From contig JADJRI010000022.1 of the NCBI GenBank assembly GCA_016712275.1, forward strand, positions 1 to 64,000: DNA of 64,000 nucleotides. The letters run 5' to 3'. This document shows positions 27,106-35,508 of this stretch, one piece after another. The stretch is from Planctomycetota bacterium (GTDB lineage Bacteria > Planctomycetota > Phycisphaerae > UBA1845 > UTPLA1). Below the pieces are notes generated by a model. The model was not told the DNA's origin and did no database searches. It was given only the letters and a program-made list of their open reading frames with translations. The position numbers were made by a program, and so were the translations under genes. Every line of letters starts with the position of its first letter. Position 1 is the first letter of the stretch.

Positions 27106-27324
27106 CTAGGCGTGGCCGCGGCGTTGGCTCCAGGACCAAGGGGTAAATCGGGTCGTGTACTGTTCCAAATGCTGAGTATTTGATTGATCCGATTCTCGCG
27201 ACGCATTGCATGGGGAGTGCGCGACGGATTGGGGCAACGAGTCCCTTGTCGGCGCATCGTCCGAGGATTCAAGTGCGACAATCAGCCGGGAAATCAGCTC
27301 ACGAATTTGGGCGTCTGCAATCAT
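27106..27324 (-). CDS. Small hypothetical protein upstream of the ATP-grasp gene
   Basis: 72 codons, MIADAQIRELISRLIVALES, with a polar C-terminal half. Its stop is 4 nt before the ATP-grasp start, which suggests translational coupling. The start could be further upstream (to 27396). The N-terminal helix is plausible for a small acyl-carrier-like or partner protein, but no Ser-phosphopantetheine motif (DSL) is evident in the right place. Unrecognised. Confidence 0.35.
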   Translation of the reverse strand: MIADAQIRELISRLIVALESSDDAPTRDSLPQSVAHSPCNASRESDQSNTQHLEQYTTRFTPWSWSQRRGHA

Positions 27325-27486
27325 GGCAAAAAGAATATCGGGAGAAATTGGCTCGCGGGGTGAGTGAGGGCGAGAAATGCCGTGAATCGGGATCAATCCT
27401 CAAATGGACTCGATGACGGGCGGGCACGGGAAATGAGATTCGATTCGAGGTCTAGCCATTTCGCGGCGTCGCCCGGCTCCTGTGGA

Positions 27487-27576
27487 GCGGGGCTAAACAT
27501 AAAAGCGAGGCTAAACAGAAGAGCGGGGCAAAACATGGGCGCCTGGCTAGACACGAGCGTGCCGCTTAACACCAAC
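27487..27576. repeat. Five-unit 18-bp tandem repeat
   Basis: Five consecutive 18-nt units starting at 27487, 27505, 27523, 27541 and 27559, consensus GCGGGGCTAAACACGAGC. It lies in the gap between lpd and the small ORF. The plus-strand reading gives hexapeptides (AGLNIK ARLNRR AGQNMG), but no gene is supported. Confidence 0.65.
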
Positions 27577-27606
27577 GATTAGGCGATTCATCGGGTGCTC
27601 GCAGCG

Positions 27607-29019
27607 TCAATGCGCGCCGTGAATGGCTTTGCCCGTCATGGATTCTGAGGCTTCCATGATCGTTTCGCTCAGCGACGGATGCGGGTGGATCGACAGAGCG
27701 AGGTCGGCGGCGACCATGCGCCCATTTCCATGCCAAGAACGCCTTCCATCAGCAGGTCGCCGGCGTGCGCCGACCATGCCCATGCCGATCAGCCGCTGCG
27801 TCTTGTTGTCGAACAGGAGCTTGGTGATTCCCTCCGTTCGACTCATCGAAACAGCCCGGCCGTTGCCGACCCACGGAAATTTCTTCACGCTGAAGTCGAG
27901 GCCCTTTGCCTTGGCTTCGGCTTCGGTGTGGCCGCACCAGGCGACTTCGGGATCGGTGTAGACGACGGCGGGAATGGTGACGTTGTCCCACTCGTCGGGC
28001 TTGCCCGCGATCACGTTTGCGACGACTTTGGCTTCGCGCGAGGCCTTGTGCGCGAGCATCGGGTCGCCGACGACATCGCCAATGGCGTAAATCTTCTTGT
28101 CGGTCGTGCGGAATTGCTTGTCGACTTGAATGAAGCCTCGCTCAGTCAAAGAGACCCTTGTGTTTTCGAGACCAAGACCGTCGGTACGCGGCCGGCGGCC
28201 GATCGACACGAGGATTTTGTCGAAATTCTCAGTGGTTTCCTTGCCCTGCAGAACAAACGTGGCCGCGATTTCCTTGCCGGATTTCTTTGCGCCCTTGAAT
28301 TGGGTGCTGGTGTGGATGGCTTTCATCTGTTTGCCAAGCTTGGCAATGAGCGGCTTGGCCAAATCCGGATCTAGGCCGGTGAGAACGCCGGCTAGGGCTT
28401 CGATGACGGTCACTTCGCTGCCGAGTGCGGCATAGACCTGGCCGATTTCGAGGCCGATGTAGCCGCCGCCGATAATCAGCAGCCGTTTTGGAATTTCGCT
28501 GACCTCGAGCGCATCGGCCGCGCTCCAGCACAGCTCGCGCGGCAGTAAATTTTCGGGGAGCATTTTTGCCGAAGAACCCGTGGCAATGACCGCATGTCGG
28601 AATTTGATGCGGGCGTTGTCGGCGCCTTCGATGCGAAGCATGTTTGAATCGGTGAATTCGGCGTGGCCGTTGAAGTACTCCAGCTTGCGGGCCTTGATGA
28701 GTGATTGCACACCCATGCCGAGCTTGCGGATGACGCCATTCTTCCAATTGCGGAGTTTTTCGACATCCAGATTCGAGCGGGTGTAGGTGATACCGAAATT
28801 CTCGGCGTGCTTCGCTTCTTCGATAACCTTGGCGACGTGTAAGAGGGCCTTACTGGGGATGCAGCCTTCGCGAAGGCACACGCCGCCGGGAATTTTGGCT
28901 TCCTCCACCAATGCCGTCGAAATGCCGTTGTCGGCGGCGGCAAGGGCTGCGACATAGCCGCCCGGTCCACCACCAATGACCACCAGATCCACTTCCTGCG
29001 TCAATTCACCCACAACCAT
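27607..29019 (-). CDS. lpdA: Dihydrolipoamide dehydrogenase (L protein / E3)
   Basis: Reoxidises dihydrolipoamide with NAD+, serving the glycine cleavage system and 2-oxoacid dehydrogenases. About 470 residues; the start ATG has GAGGTG 6 nt upstream. Motifs: FAD GGGPGGYVAA, redox disulfide GGVCLREGCIPSK, NAD-binding IIGGGYIGLEIG, FAD YAIGDVVGDPMLAHKA and C-terminal HPHPSLSE with the catalytic His-Glu. Near 27690-27775 about 20 residues read as GARRRPADGRRSWHGNGRM. The neighbouring frame gives the expected HAGDLLMEGVLGMEMG, so two compensating indels flank this stretch. The only L-protein gene in the window; the other glycine-cleavage genes lie at 39.6-44.1 kb. Confidence 0.9.
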   Translation of the reverse strand: MVVGELTQEVDLVVIGGGPGGYVAALAAADNGISTALVEEAKIPGGVCLREGCIPSKALLHVAKVIEEAKHAENFGITYTRSNLDVEKLRNWKNGVIRKLGMGVQSLIKARKLEYFNGHAEFTDSNMLRIEGADNARIKFRHAVIATGSSAKMLPENLLPRELCWSAADALEVSEIPKRLLIIGGGYIGLEIGQVYAALGSEVTVIEALAGVLTGLDPDLAKPLIAKLGKQMKAIHTSTQFKGAKKSGKEIAATFVLQGKETTENFDKILVSIGRRPRTDGLGLENTRVSLTERGFIQVDKQFRTTDKKIYAIGDVVGDPMLAHKASREAKVVANVIAGKPDEWDNVTIPAVVYTDPEVAWCGHTEAEAKAKGLDFSVKKFPWVGNGRAVSMSRTEGITKLLFDNKTQRLIGMGMVGARRRPADGRRSWHGNGRMVAADLALSIHPHPSLSETIMEASESMTGKAIHGAH

Positions 29020-29150
29020 AGATGCACCTCAAATTGCGTATTTTGCCGACGCTTCGGCAACAAGGACGGATTCTAGGGGGAATGGGTGAAAGGTCAAAAC
29101 GGGGCCAGCGAGGTCCGATTCAATGCCGTTTGCCGATATATCGAATGTAA

Positions 29151-29978
29151 ATGACGCATTGCCGTGAAGTTGCAGAAAATGTGAGCGTGGTCTTGAAGTC
29201 CAAAGTGATTGTTTCCACAACCATGGTGTACCCGACACGAGCTTGTCCGGCGCGCGGCATTTTTGTGCAGCGCAGGCTTGCGGCCATGCATGCCATCTTG
29301 CCGGTGGCGGTGGTTTCGCCGCAGCCCTGGTTTCCGATTCTGCGGCCGATGGACGATTTTAAGCCGGCGATCGATCAAGTGCCGCTCGTAGTTCGGCCGC
29401 GCATGTTTTATTTTCCGGGCGTGATGAAGGGAATGGATGCCGAGTTTTATGCGAACGCACTGCGAGCGGGACTTCGCGAGGTCGAACGCACGCATGAAGT
29501 GATGGGGATAGACTCCCATTTCGAATGGCCCGATGCGGTGGGGGCGTGGATTGTGGCGCGTGAACGCGGGTGGCCGTTTGTCTGCACGTTGCGCGGGAAA
29601 CTGGTGAGCCAGTCGAAGGACCGGCACAAGCGGCGGTGGATGACGCGGATGTTGCTGGATTCCGATGGTGTCGTATCGGTGTCACAATCATTGGCGGAAT
29701 TGGCCCAGCGGCTGGTCGGTCGGCCGATTGAGATTCGCGTAATTCCCAATGGCGTGGACACTACCGTTTTTGTGCGGCGCGAGAAATTGGGTGAAGCTGA
29801 CGATGGGGTTGGACAGACGGCAAGAGACATTCTTGCCTGGGATGCGAATGCGAAATACGTCGTGTCGGTCGGACATGTGCAGAAGCTGAAGGGGTTTCAC
29901 CGGCTGGTGGAAGTGTGGCCGGAGGTTTGCCGAAGCGGGCGATGTGCGGTTGATGCTGGTGGGCGGGGAGGCGAATGA
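29151..29978 (+). CDS. Glycosyltransferase family 4, N-terminal segment (frameshifted)
   Basis: GT-B type sugar transferase. The N-terminal Rossmann domain reads VIVSTTMVYPTRACPARGIF, VVSPQPWFPI and FVCTLRGKLVSQSKD, and the linker VSVSQSLAELAQRLVG leads to VIPNGVDTTVF. These are hallmarks of GT4 enzymes. The true start may be a GTG or TTG around 29179; the ATG at 29151 has no SD. The frame breaks near 29940 (PEVCRSG; the next frame continues GDVRLMLVGG). Confidence 0.8.
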   Translation: MTHCREVAENVSVVLKSKVIVSTTMVYPTRACPARGIFVQRRLAAMHAILPVAVVSPQPWFPILRPMDDFKPAIDQVPLVVRPRMFYFPGVMKGMDAEFYANALRAGLREVERTHEVMGIDSHFEWPDAVGAWIVARERGWPFVCTLRGKLVSQSKDRHKRRWMTRMLLDSDGVVSVSQSLAELAQRLVGRPIEIRVIPNGVDTTVFVRREKLGEADDGVGQTARDILAWDANAKYVVSVGHVQKLKGFHRLVEVWPEVCRSGRCAVDAGGRGGE

Positions 29979-30438
29979 GCCGGGCTACGTGAGGGAGCTT
30001 CGGAAAATGATCTGCGCCGCCAATGTCGAAATTGGCGGGCGCTGCGGGCGACATGCCATTGAGTGGATTGGTGCACTTTCCCAAGAGCGCATCGCGATGA
30101 TGTTGAATGCCGCGGACTTGTTTGGGCTGGCGTCGTCCTCTGAAGGATGGTGCAACGCCGTGGCGGAGTCGCTGGCATGCGGGTGTCCGGTGGTTGCGAC
30201 GGATGTGGGCGGAAACGCGGAAGTGCTGGGCGGCGCACAAAATGGACTTCTGACTCCGTTGGGTGATTCGGCGGCATTGTGTAGGGCCATTGTTGAGGGA
30301 CTTCAATGCGATTGGAACCGCGCGGCCATTGCGGAATTTGGGCAGGCGCGAACGTGGGCGAAAGCCGGGCGCGACAGCGTGTCGGCCATTGAATCCGCAT
30401 GCGAGCGACACGCAGGCAGGGCGAGGCGGTCGGCTTGA
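29944..30438 (+). CDS. Glycosyltransferase family 4, C-terminal segment
   Basis: Second half of the gene beginning at 29151: VRLMLVGGEANEPGY, AIEWIGALSQERIAMMLNAA and the nucleotide-sugar signature ASSSEGWCNAVAESLACGCP (E-x7-E motif), then VVATDVGGNAEVL. Its TGA (30436-30438) overlaps the start of the next glycosyltransferase. Confidence 0.8.
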   Translation: MRLMLVGGEANEPGYVRELRKMICAANVEIGGRCGRHAIEWIGALSQERIAMMLNAADLFGLASSSEGWCNAVAESLACGCPVVATDVGGNAEVLGGAQNGLLTPLGDSAALCRAIVEGLQCDWNRAAIAEFGQARTWAKAGRDSVSAIESACERHAGRARRSA

Positions 30439-31634
30439 TCGAAAATCGAAACATCATTTGCATCGCCAGCAACTGGTTTTACGATCCGACCAGCAAGCAT
30501 CACATCATGCGAATTCTCTCGGAGCGCAATCATGTGATCTGGGTTAATTATCACGCATCCCGTCGGCCAAGTGCGAACATGGCCGATGCCGGCGCGATCA
30601 TTGGAAAGCTGCGACAGGTTGTTCAGGGGCCGATTCGGGTGTCGGACCATATGACCGTCATCACGCCAATGGTTGTCCCGCTACCCGGTAATTCTGCCGC
30701 GATGGCGATCAATCGAAGGCTCCTGACGCGGCAGATTCGGAGCGTGCTGCGCGACTTGCCCGACAGGCCGGTGCAGCTTTGGAGTTTTTCGCCGGACGTC
30801 GACTATTTGTGCGGCACGTTCGATGAAGAATGCGTGATTTATTATTGCGTGGATGAGTTCAGCGCTTTCACGGGATATGATCGCGAAGCGGTGCTGGCTT
30901 CGGAAAAGCGATTGTGCGATCGGGCCGATCTTGTCGTGACAACGAGTCAATCGCTGTTGCATGTAAAAGAACCGCATTGCAGACATGCCGCGCTGGTGAC
31001 GCATGGCGTTGATTTTGATCACTTCGCAGGTGGGTCGATTGCACCGATTCCGGCAGACATGACTCAAATTCGCAATCCGGTGCTGGGATTCTGGGGATTG
31101 ATTCAAGATTGGTTTGACGTGCAATTGGTGGCGGACGTCGCAAAGGCGCGGCCGGAATGGTCCTTGGTGTTGATCGGTGACATTGCGACGGATGTTTCGC
31201 GATTGCGAAGTCTTGGCAACATGCATTTGCTGGGTCGAAGGCCGTATGGCGAACTGCCTGCCTATGCGCGGGCATTTGACGTGGGGTTGATACCCTTTCG
31301 AGTGAATGATCTGACGCGGGCCGTGAATCCGATCAAACTGCGGGAGTATTTGTCGGCGGGATTGCCGGTCGTGTCGACGCCGATGCCGGAGGTGGAGCGC
31401 TATCGTGGCTTGGTGGAAATCGCGAACGGCGCTGAGGAGTTCATTGGCGCCTGCGAAAGGGCGTTGGCTTTGCGCGGTGCGGAGGAAGCTGCAAAGCGCA
31501 TGACGGCCATGCGCACGGAAACGTGGCGTTCAAAGGTGGAAGATTTGTCGCGGCTGGTGACGTCGATTGCGAATGAGCCTCAGTGCGATTGGACGTCTTC
31601 GCGGGTTTGCCCCGCCCCTTCGGGGATGGGCTAA
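30435..31634 (+). CDS. Glycosyltransferase (GT4-like)
   Basis: Start chosen as the TTG at 30435, which overlaps the preceding stop (TTGA) with a GGCGG SD; it gives LIENRNIICIASNWFYDP. The fold is GT-B: PVQLWSFSPDVDYL, VIYYCVDEFSAFTGYD, LVVTTSQSLL, ALVTHGVDFDHF, NPVLGFWGLIQDWFD, NMHLLGRRPYGELPAYARAF and NPIKLREYLSAGLPVVSTPM (C-terminal E motif). This is the subfamily seen in exopolysaccharide and teichuronate-like loci (YCxDxF motif). Together with the gene upstream it forms a translationally coupled pair building a surface polysaccharide. Confidence 0.8.
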   Translation: MIENRNIICIASNWFYDPTSKHHIMRILSERNHVIWVNYHASRRPSANMADAGAIIGKLRQVVQGPIRVSDHMTVITPMVVPLPGNSAAMAINRRLLTRQIRSVLRDLPDRPVQLWSFSPDVDYLCGTFDEECVIYYCVDEFSAFTGYDREAVLASEKRLCDRADLVVTTSQSLLHVKEPHCRHAALVTHGVDFDHFAGGSIAPIPADMTQIRNPVLGFWGLIQDWFDVQLVADVAKARPEWSLVLIGDIATDVSRLRSLGNMHLLGRRPYGELPAYARAFDVGLIPFRVNDLTRAVNPIKLREYLSAGLPVVSTPMPEVERYRGLVEIANGAEEFIGACERALALRGAEEAAKRMTAMRTETWRSKVEDLSRLVTSIANEPQCDWTSSRVCPAPSGMG

Positions 31635-31714
31635 ACGGGTTTGACAAAGTCTCGATTGAAACGCGCGAGGTTTAGTATCAACGATTCGTCTCTTTTCGAG
31701 ACACGGTGAAGCGT

Positions 31715-31757
31715 TGCAAAAAGACGGGTGTGAAGCGAGCGATGCCCGCTTCACCCG
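31715..31757 (-). terminator. Intrinsic terminator of the three-gene secretion operon
   Basis: Stem CGGGTG(TG)AAGCG at 31725-31737 pairs with CGCTTCACCCG at 31747-31757 (one 2-nt bulge). On the minus strand it is followed by TCTTTTTGC. It lies 32 nt past the stop of the small dockerin gene. Confidence 0.75.
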
Positions 31758-31788
31758 ATGATGTCAATACACATTCGACTTTGCCGGG

Positions 31789-32169
31789 TTACTGATTCAA
31801 CAAAAGGTTGACAAACTCCGGGACCGTTGGAGAAGCGGCACTGATTCGCGGCGTTCCGACATCGGTGAGCTTGACCTCCGTATACCGCTGGACATCTTCG
31901 CCGTCGATCAGATAGTCGCCGTTTACATCGCCCAGAATGCACGTCGTGTGGACGCGGAGGCAATTCAAACTGCCATGGCGTGCAATGGTGGCGGCACCCG
32001 TCGAGATGCCGACGACACTTTGGCCGATGTTGTGGAACGACGGACTGCCGGTCGTCTGAACGCCGGCGGTATGAGTTGTACAGTGCTCCATGTCGGCCTT
32101 GGTCGGCGCGACGAGCCAGGTGCAAATTGCCGTGATTGCCAGAATCACAAACAAGGTCTTCGATTTCAT
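31789..32169 (-). CDS. Small secreted dockerin-like protein
   Basis: 126 residues. The start is confirmed by GGAG upstream. The signal peptide MKSKTLFVILAITAICTWLV...TKA is followed by about 50 residues with three Cys and several His (MEHCTTHTAG, LNCLRVHTTC). Then comes one calcium-binding dockerin loop (GDVNGDYLIDGEDVQRY) and a degenerate second repeat ending VPEFVNLLLNQ. It is the last gene of an operon with the metzincin (33-nt gap). A dockerin-bearing export partner or anchor is likely; the cysteines and histidines may bind metal or form disulfides. Confidence 0.7.
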   Translation of the reverse strand: MKSKTLFVILAITAICTWLVAPTKADMEHCTTHTAGVQTTGSPSFHNIGQSVVGISTGAATIARHGSLNCLRVHTTCILGDVNGDYLIDGEDVQRYTEVKLTDVGTPRISAASPTVPEFVNLLLNQ

Positions 32170-32202
32170 AGAAAAATCTCCTATTCACTCGACTCGCGAG
32201 CC

Positions 32203-32898
32203 TTATTCGATGACGGCCGAGCCGGTGTTGCAGAAGTAATAACCCGGTTTGTTCAGCAGGCTGTTGTTGGCCTCGTTGTAAGTGCCGGGCTTGATGTAGT
32301 AACGACTGTTGTTCGGCGCCGCAGCCTGTGCCTGAATGACGCTGTCAAAGGGCAGGACGCAGGTGCCCACTTCAACGAGAAAGAACGTACCGATGTACAT
32401 GTTCTCGCCGTTGATGCAGGACTCGGTCGTCAGCGGCGGTTGGGTACCGACGCCGCGCATCAGTAGTTCCTCCTGCATTTCCGCCGCTTCTTCGGCTGTA
32501 ATGCACGAATATTCCACCGGCGTGATGGCTGAGTCCGGCGAGATGCCGCCATCGCCACCGCCGCCATCACCCGCCAGCGGGTCATCGACGTTCGCCCATT
32601 CGTTGTAATCGGAGAGAAGCGTTCGGTTTCCGGTCGCGCTGCACCAGCCGCTGTTGCCGCCGTTCAGGTCCTGGACGACCGTACCCGCAATCGTGCCGCT
32701 GCAGTCGAAGTCGGTCGAGACCATTTGTGTACCGGCCACTTCGTTCAGAGAGTTCTCGTTCAAGGAGCACATGCGGCCATGGGAATAGTCGATGTCCTTG
32801 AAAAGCGCGAGATCGAATGCAAGACCGTTTGCGAGCAGATTGGTCTTGACTCCGGTGAGCTGGTACCGATAGCTCATAATACTGGGCATATTCGGCAC
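32203..32898 (-). CDS. Secreted metzincin metalloprotease, C-terminal segment
   Basis: Continuation of the 33518 gene after a frame change near 32900. It starts PNMPSIMSYRYQL, where MSY is the Met-turn of metzincins. It continues through SLNENSLNEVAG (a family sequence following the Met-turn), a Ser/Gly/Asp-rich stretch (DDPLAGDGGGGDGG), and a C-terminal motif of beta-helix proteins (SVIQAQAAAPNNSRYYIKPG). Stop at 32203. Confidence 0.7.
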   Translation of the reverse strand: MPNMPSIMSYRYQLTGVKTNLLANGLAFDLALFKDIDYSHGRMCSLNENSLNEVAGTQMVSTDFDCSGTIAGTVVQDLNGGNSGWCSATGNRTLLSDYNEWANVDDPLAGDGGGGDGGISPDSAITPVEYSCITAEEAAEMQEELLMRGVGTQPPLTTESCINGENMYIGTFFLVEVGTCVLPFDSVIQAQAAAPNNSRYYIKPGTYNEANNSLLNKPGYYFCNTGSAVIE

Positions 32899-33518
32899 GA
32901 AGGGCCCACATAATCGGCCGCCGCCGTGTTACTGCCGCAGTTCATTGAGCCGCAATGTCCAAGGCCGATGTTGTGGCCGAATTCATGGGCCAGTGTCGCG
33001 GCCTGATCAAACGGCGTTCCAATGTTTCCGCTAAAAGCGCCGAGGCTGACGATGAAGTCGTCGGATGAGCCTTCGGCCAGGCCGGAACTGGTCGTCGTAT
33101 TGCAACAACCGTCCTCATACTGATGAGCGAAGATGCAATAGTGCCAGGCGGGGCTGTCTCCTGCGTGGTCAAAATTTGCGGCTTTGATGGAACCAAAGCT
33201 GGCCGCCTCGCCGGAGTAGCTGAAGAATGCCGCGTTGCAATCGGCGCAGCCGGTGCCGGCGGGGTTGCGTTGAAGCACATTGTAGTGGGTGACGGAATTG
33301 CTGACCTCGATGATCAGCGTGTGTCCCTGGCAGGCAAACATCTGGATGACCGCATTCAGGACCGCCTGCGAGGGTTGATGCGAGTGATTGGGCGAGCCGC
33401 CGACCATGTAATCGATTTCGATTCGCATGGTCTCTGCGATCGAAGCGGTTGAAACGATTAGTGAAGTAACGAGCGATGCAAGCAAACATGCCCGGTTTCT
33501 GTGTTTTCGGATACTCAT
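32874..33518 (-). CDS. Secreted metzincin metalloprotease, catalytic segment
   Basis: Signal peptide (CLLASLVTSLIVSTASIA), start ATG with AGGAGA upstream. The zinc site HEFGHNIGLGHCG has ligands H178, H182 and H188 with catalytic E179 (HExGHxxGxxH), the reprolysin/pappalysin/M10-like metzincin signature. The catalytic domain is rich in Cys (pairs at ADCNAA, GCCNTT, CGSMNC), so it is a disulfide-stabilised extracellular enzyme. It is cut by a frameshift at GP(S) near 32905; the Met-turn is in the next segment. It lies 37 nt downstream of the surface-protein gene and upstream of the dockerin gene, and may process one or both. That role is inference. Confidence 0.8.
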   Translation of the reverse strand: MSIRKHRNRACLLASLVTSLIVSTASIAETMRIEIDYMVGGSPNHSHQPSQAVLNAVIQMFACQGHTLIIEVSNSVTHYNVLQRNPAGTGCADCNAAFFSYSGEAASFGSIKAANFDHAGDSPAWHYCIFAHQYEDGCCNTTTSSGLAEGSSDDFIVSLGAFSGNIGTPFDQAATLAHEFGHNIGLGHCGSMNCGSNTAAADYVGPSCRICPVL

Positions 33519-33555
33519 ATGTTCATTCTCCTTTCATGTCTGGTTTGCCGAACTG

Positions 33556-34809
33556 TTACTGCAAATTGACAAGAACGAGAATGAGACCCTTGCCGGACTT
33601 GAGCGGCTGCATGGCCTTGCCGATAACAGCGCCGTGCGCCTTCTCGCGGTCGGCCGCTTTCATCGCGTGCCCTGGTGTTGACGATGTGGTGAGCATGTCG
33701 CCGGCCTTGATTTCTCCGTGCGTCGCATCGGCCCAGCAATAGACGCGCCCGGTCAAAGCGACGGCATTCTTACCATCGACCTCAGTCTTTTCGCGCTGGC
33801 CCATCAGGAGCCCAGTTCGAACGCCGCCCGCACCGGATACGACACCCGCGACCTTGGAGTCGTACGCCGAGCTGCTGACGGCGAGTTTGCCGGGATTGTG
33901 CTCGTCGATGCAGACAATCATGCCTGAATCGAAGTCGCCTTGAATTTCGAATTGTTCGGAGAGATCCGCGCCGCCGGTTATCTGGAGCACCGGCGTGATG
34001 ATGCGACCCGGATCGCCAGTGACGCCAAATTCCGCATCGAGTTCGATTTCGCTGACGCCGGCCGCATTTCGCAAGACGATTTGAGCACCGGTCGTAGTGG
34101 TTTCAGCCGCGAGGATTTCGACTGTTTCGCTGCCGTCGCCGTCCTGCATCGAGATTTGACCGCTGCTACCGACGCTGTTGGCATCGATGATGATCGAGTC
34201 GTCGTTCGAGGCCCTATACAACGTCAGTCGGCCGGAGTTGCCGTCATCGCCGTCTACCGTCATGCCCGGCCAGATCGAATTGGCCATGTGAACATTGACA
34301 AGGCCGCCTGAATTCAATGCGCCATTTGAACCAACAACCACGGTCTGGTCGCCGGATGCATCGTAGGTACGAAGGGCGCCTTGATCGGTGCCATTGGTGC
34401 CGAGGGTGGCTTTGATATCTCCGGCCGATGAAATCTTGGAAATTGAGCCTTCAGCTTCGATATTTCCATTGCCGCCGCTCAATTGAATCGTCGAGTCGGC
34501 CACGCTGTTATACATGGTCAACTGTCCACCGGCAGTTGATGAGGTGAGTTGGGAGCGAAGGGACTCGTTGGTGTCGTAAAGTGAAATCTGGCCGCCGGAA
34601 TTTGAAGTCGCGCTGATGTACACGGTGCGTTCGTTGCCAAGACTGCTGTCGTGCAACCAGAGCTCGCCCCAGGACGCGCCATAGAGTCGGATTTGTTCGA
34701 GACCGTCCAGGCCGTAGGTGCTGATACGGCTGGCGGGACCATCCAACGTAATTGCCGGCTGAGACATGATTCCGTTGAATACGTTGACAGCACCGCTGGC
34801 GAGTGGCAC
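33556..34809 (-). CDS. Repetitive surface protein (tail-fibre-like), C-terminal segment
   Basis: About 400 residues of short beta repeats with Gly/Ser/Asp turns: ISLYDTNESL, LTMYNSVADSTIQL, RLTLYRASNDDSIII, QISMQDGDGSET. This looks like a beta-solenoid or fibre. It ends in a conserved C-terminal domain GRVYCWADATHGEIKAGD, TSSTPGHAMKAADREKAHGA and GKGLILVLVNLQ, found at the ends of many bacterial and phage fibre-like proteins and related to self-assembly or chaperone domains. Between 34800 and 34880 the frame changes at least three times (LTTVAYALRVDRVA, AELDDQIDYGTG, VPLASGAVNVFNGI). Confidence 0.7.
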   Translation of the reverse strand: MPLASGAVNVFNGIMSQPAITLDGPASRISTYGLDGLEQIRLYGASWGELWLHDSSLGNERTVYISATSNSGGQISLYDTNESLRSQLTSSTAGGQLTMYNSVADSTIQLSGGNGNIEAEGSISKISSAGDIKATLGTNGTDQGALRTYDASGDQTVVVGSNGALNSGGLVNVHMANSIWPGMTVDGDDGNSGRLTLYRASNDDSIIIDANSVGSSGQISMQDGDGSETVEILAAETTTTGAQIVLRNAAGVSEIELDAEFGVTGDPGRIITPVLQITGGADLSEQFEIQGDFDSGMIVCIDEHNPGKLAVSSSAYDSKVAGVVSGAGGVRTGLLMGQREKTEVDGKNAVALTGRVYCWADATHGEIKAGDMLTTSSTPGHAMKAADREKAHGAVIGKAMQPLKSGKGLILVLVNLQ

Positions 34810-34842
34810 GCTCCGGTGCCGTAGTCAATCTGATCGTCCAAT

Positions 34843-35508
34843 TCAGCCGCTTGGCCACGCGATCGACACGAAGCGCATAAGCAACCGTGGTGAGCTGAAT
34901 GCGGGCGAAAGTTCGCCGCCGCCATTGACGCTGACGCCCACCAACCGATCGGCGCCGTCAAACGTGCCGGCCAGCACAGGGAATGACGTGCTGACGACAC
35001 CATCATCGATGGGCACGTTGGGCACGTTGATGGGTCCTTCGACGAGAACCGCGGCTGCGGAATAAATCCGGAATGCCAGATTGACTGTCGGGCCGGGAAG
35101 CGCGTTGCCCAGATTGTCGGTCAAGACCGCCTGATAGCTGAGCCTGCGGCTCGCGAGAATCGGCGCTCGAGGACCTTCCTCCTCGCCGCCGCCGTCTGGC
35201 AGCGGCTGAATTTCAGGGGTGGCATCGGCCTGCATGGTTTGATTGCCGGCCGACACCGCGCCATTGCTGGCGTCACGAATTTGCGTCGGGCTTTCAGGAT
35301 ATGCAGAATTCTGCTCTGCGTATTGCGCTTCGATTTCCAACCGAGCATCGTTGGATATCGATGGGCCTTCCACAGGGTTTGCTTCCATAATGGCCGGATC
35401 GGTCGGCGCCGGATCGGCTCCCACGACTTTTGATTGCACGTACCATGTTGTTGAAAGGATGCCAAACGCGAGACTTGCAATGATGTACTGCCTGCGAAAT
35501 TGTTGCAT
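34843..35508 (-). CDS. Repetitive surface protein (tail-fibre-like), N-terminal segment
   Basis: Start ATG 35508 with GGAGG upstream. The N-terminal hydrophobic segment IIASLAFGILSTTWYV acts as a signal or anchor. A disordered Pro/Glu-rich region is followed by a beta domain beginning LSYQAVLTDNLGNALPGPTV, with NLAFRIYSAA and FDGADRLVGVSVNGGGELSP, ending in SPR (the usual SPRxxLTxxPYA motif seen before fibre repeats). It is the first gene of the operon ending at 31789. Confidence 0.7.
   Translation of the reverse strand: MQQFRRQYIIASLAFGILSTTWYVQSKVVGADPAPTDPAIMEANPVEGPSISNDARLEIEAQYAEQNSAYPESPTQIRDASNGAVSAGNQTMQADATPEIQPLPDGGGEEEGPRAPILASRRLSYQAVLTDNLGNALPGPTVNLAFRIYSAAAVLVEGPINVPNVPIDDGVVSTSFPVLAGTFDGADRLVGVSVNGGGELSPAFSSPRLLMRFVSIAWPSG

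Noticed and set aside
31606..31632. Hairpin overlapping the stop of the second GT4 gene (GCCCCGCCCC-TTCG-GGGATGGGC)
   Set aside because: The stem has two mismatches and lies within the last codons, with no T-run after it; too weak to call a terminator.
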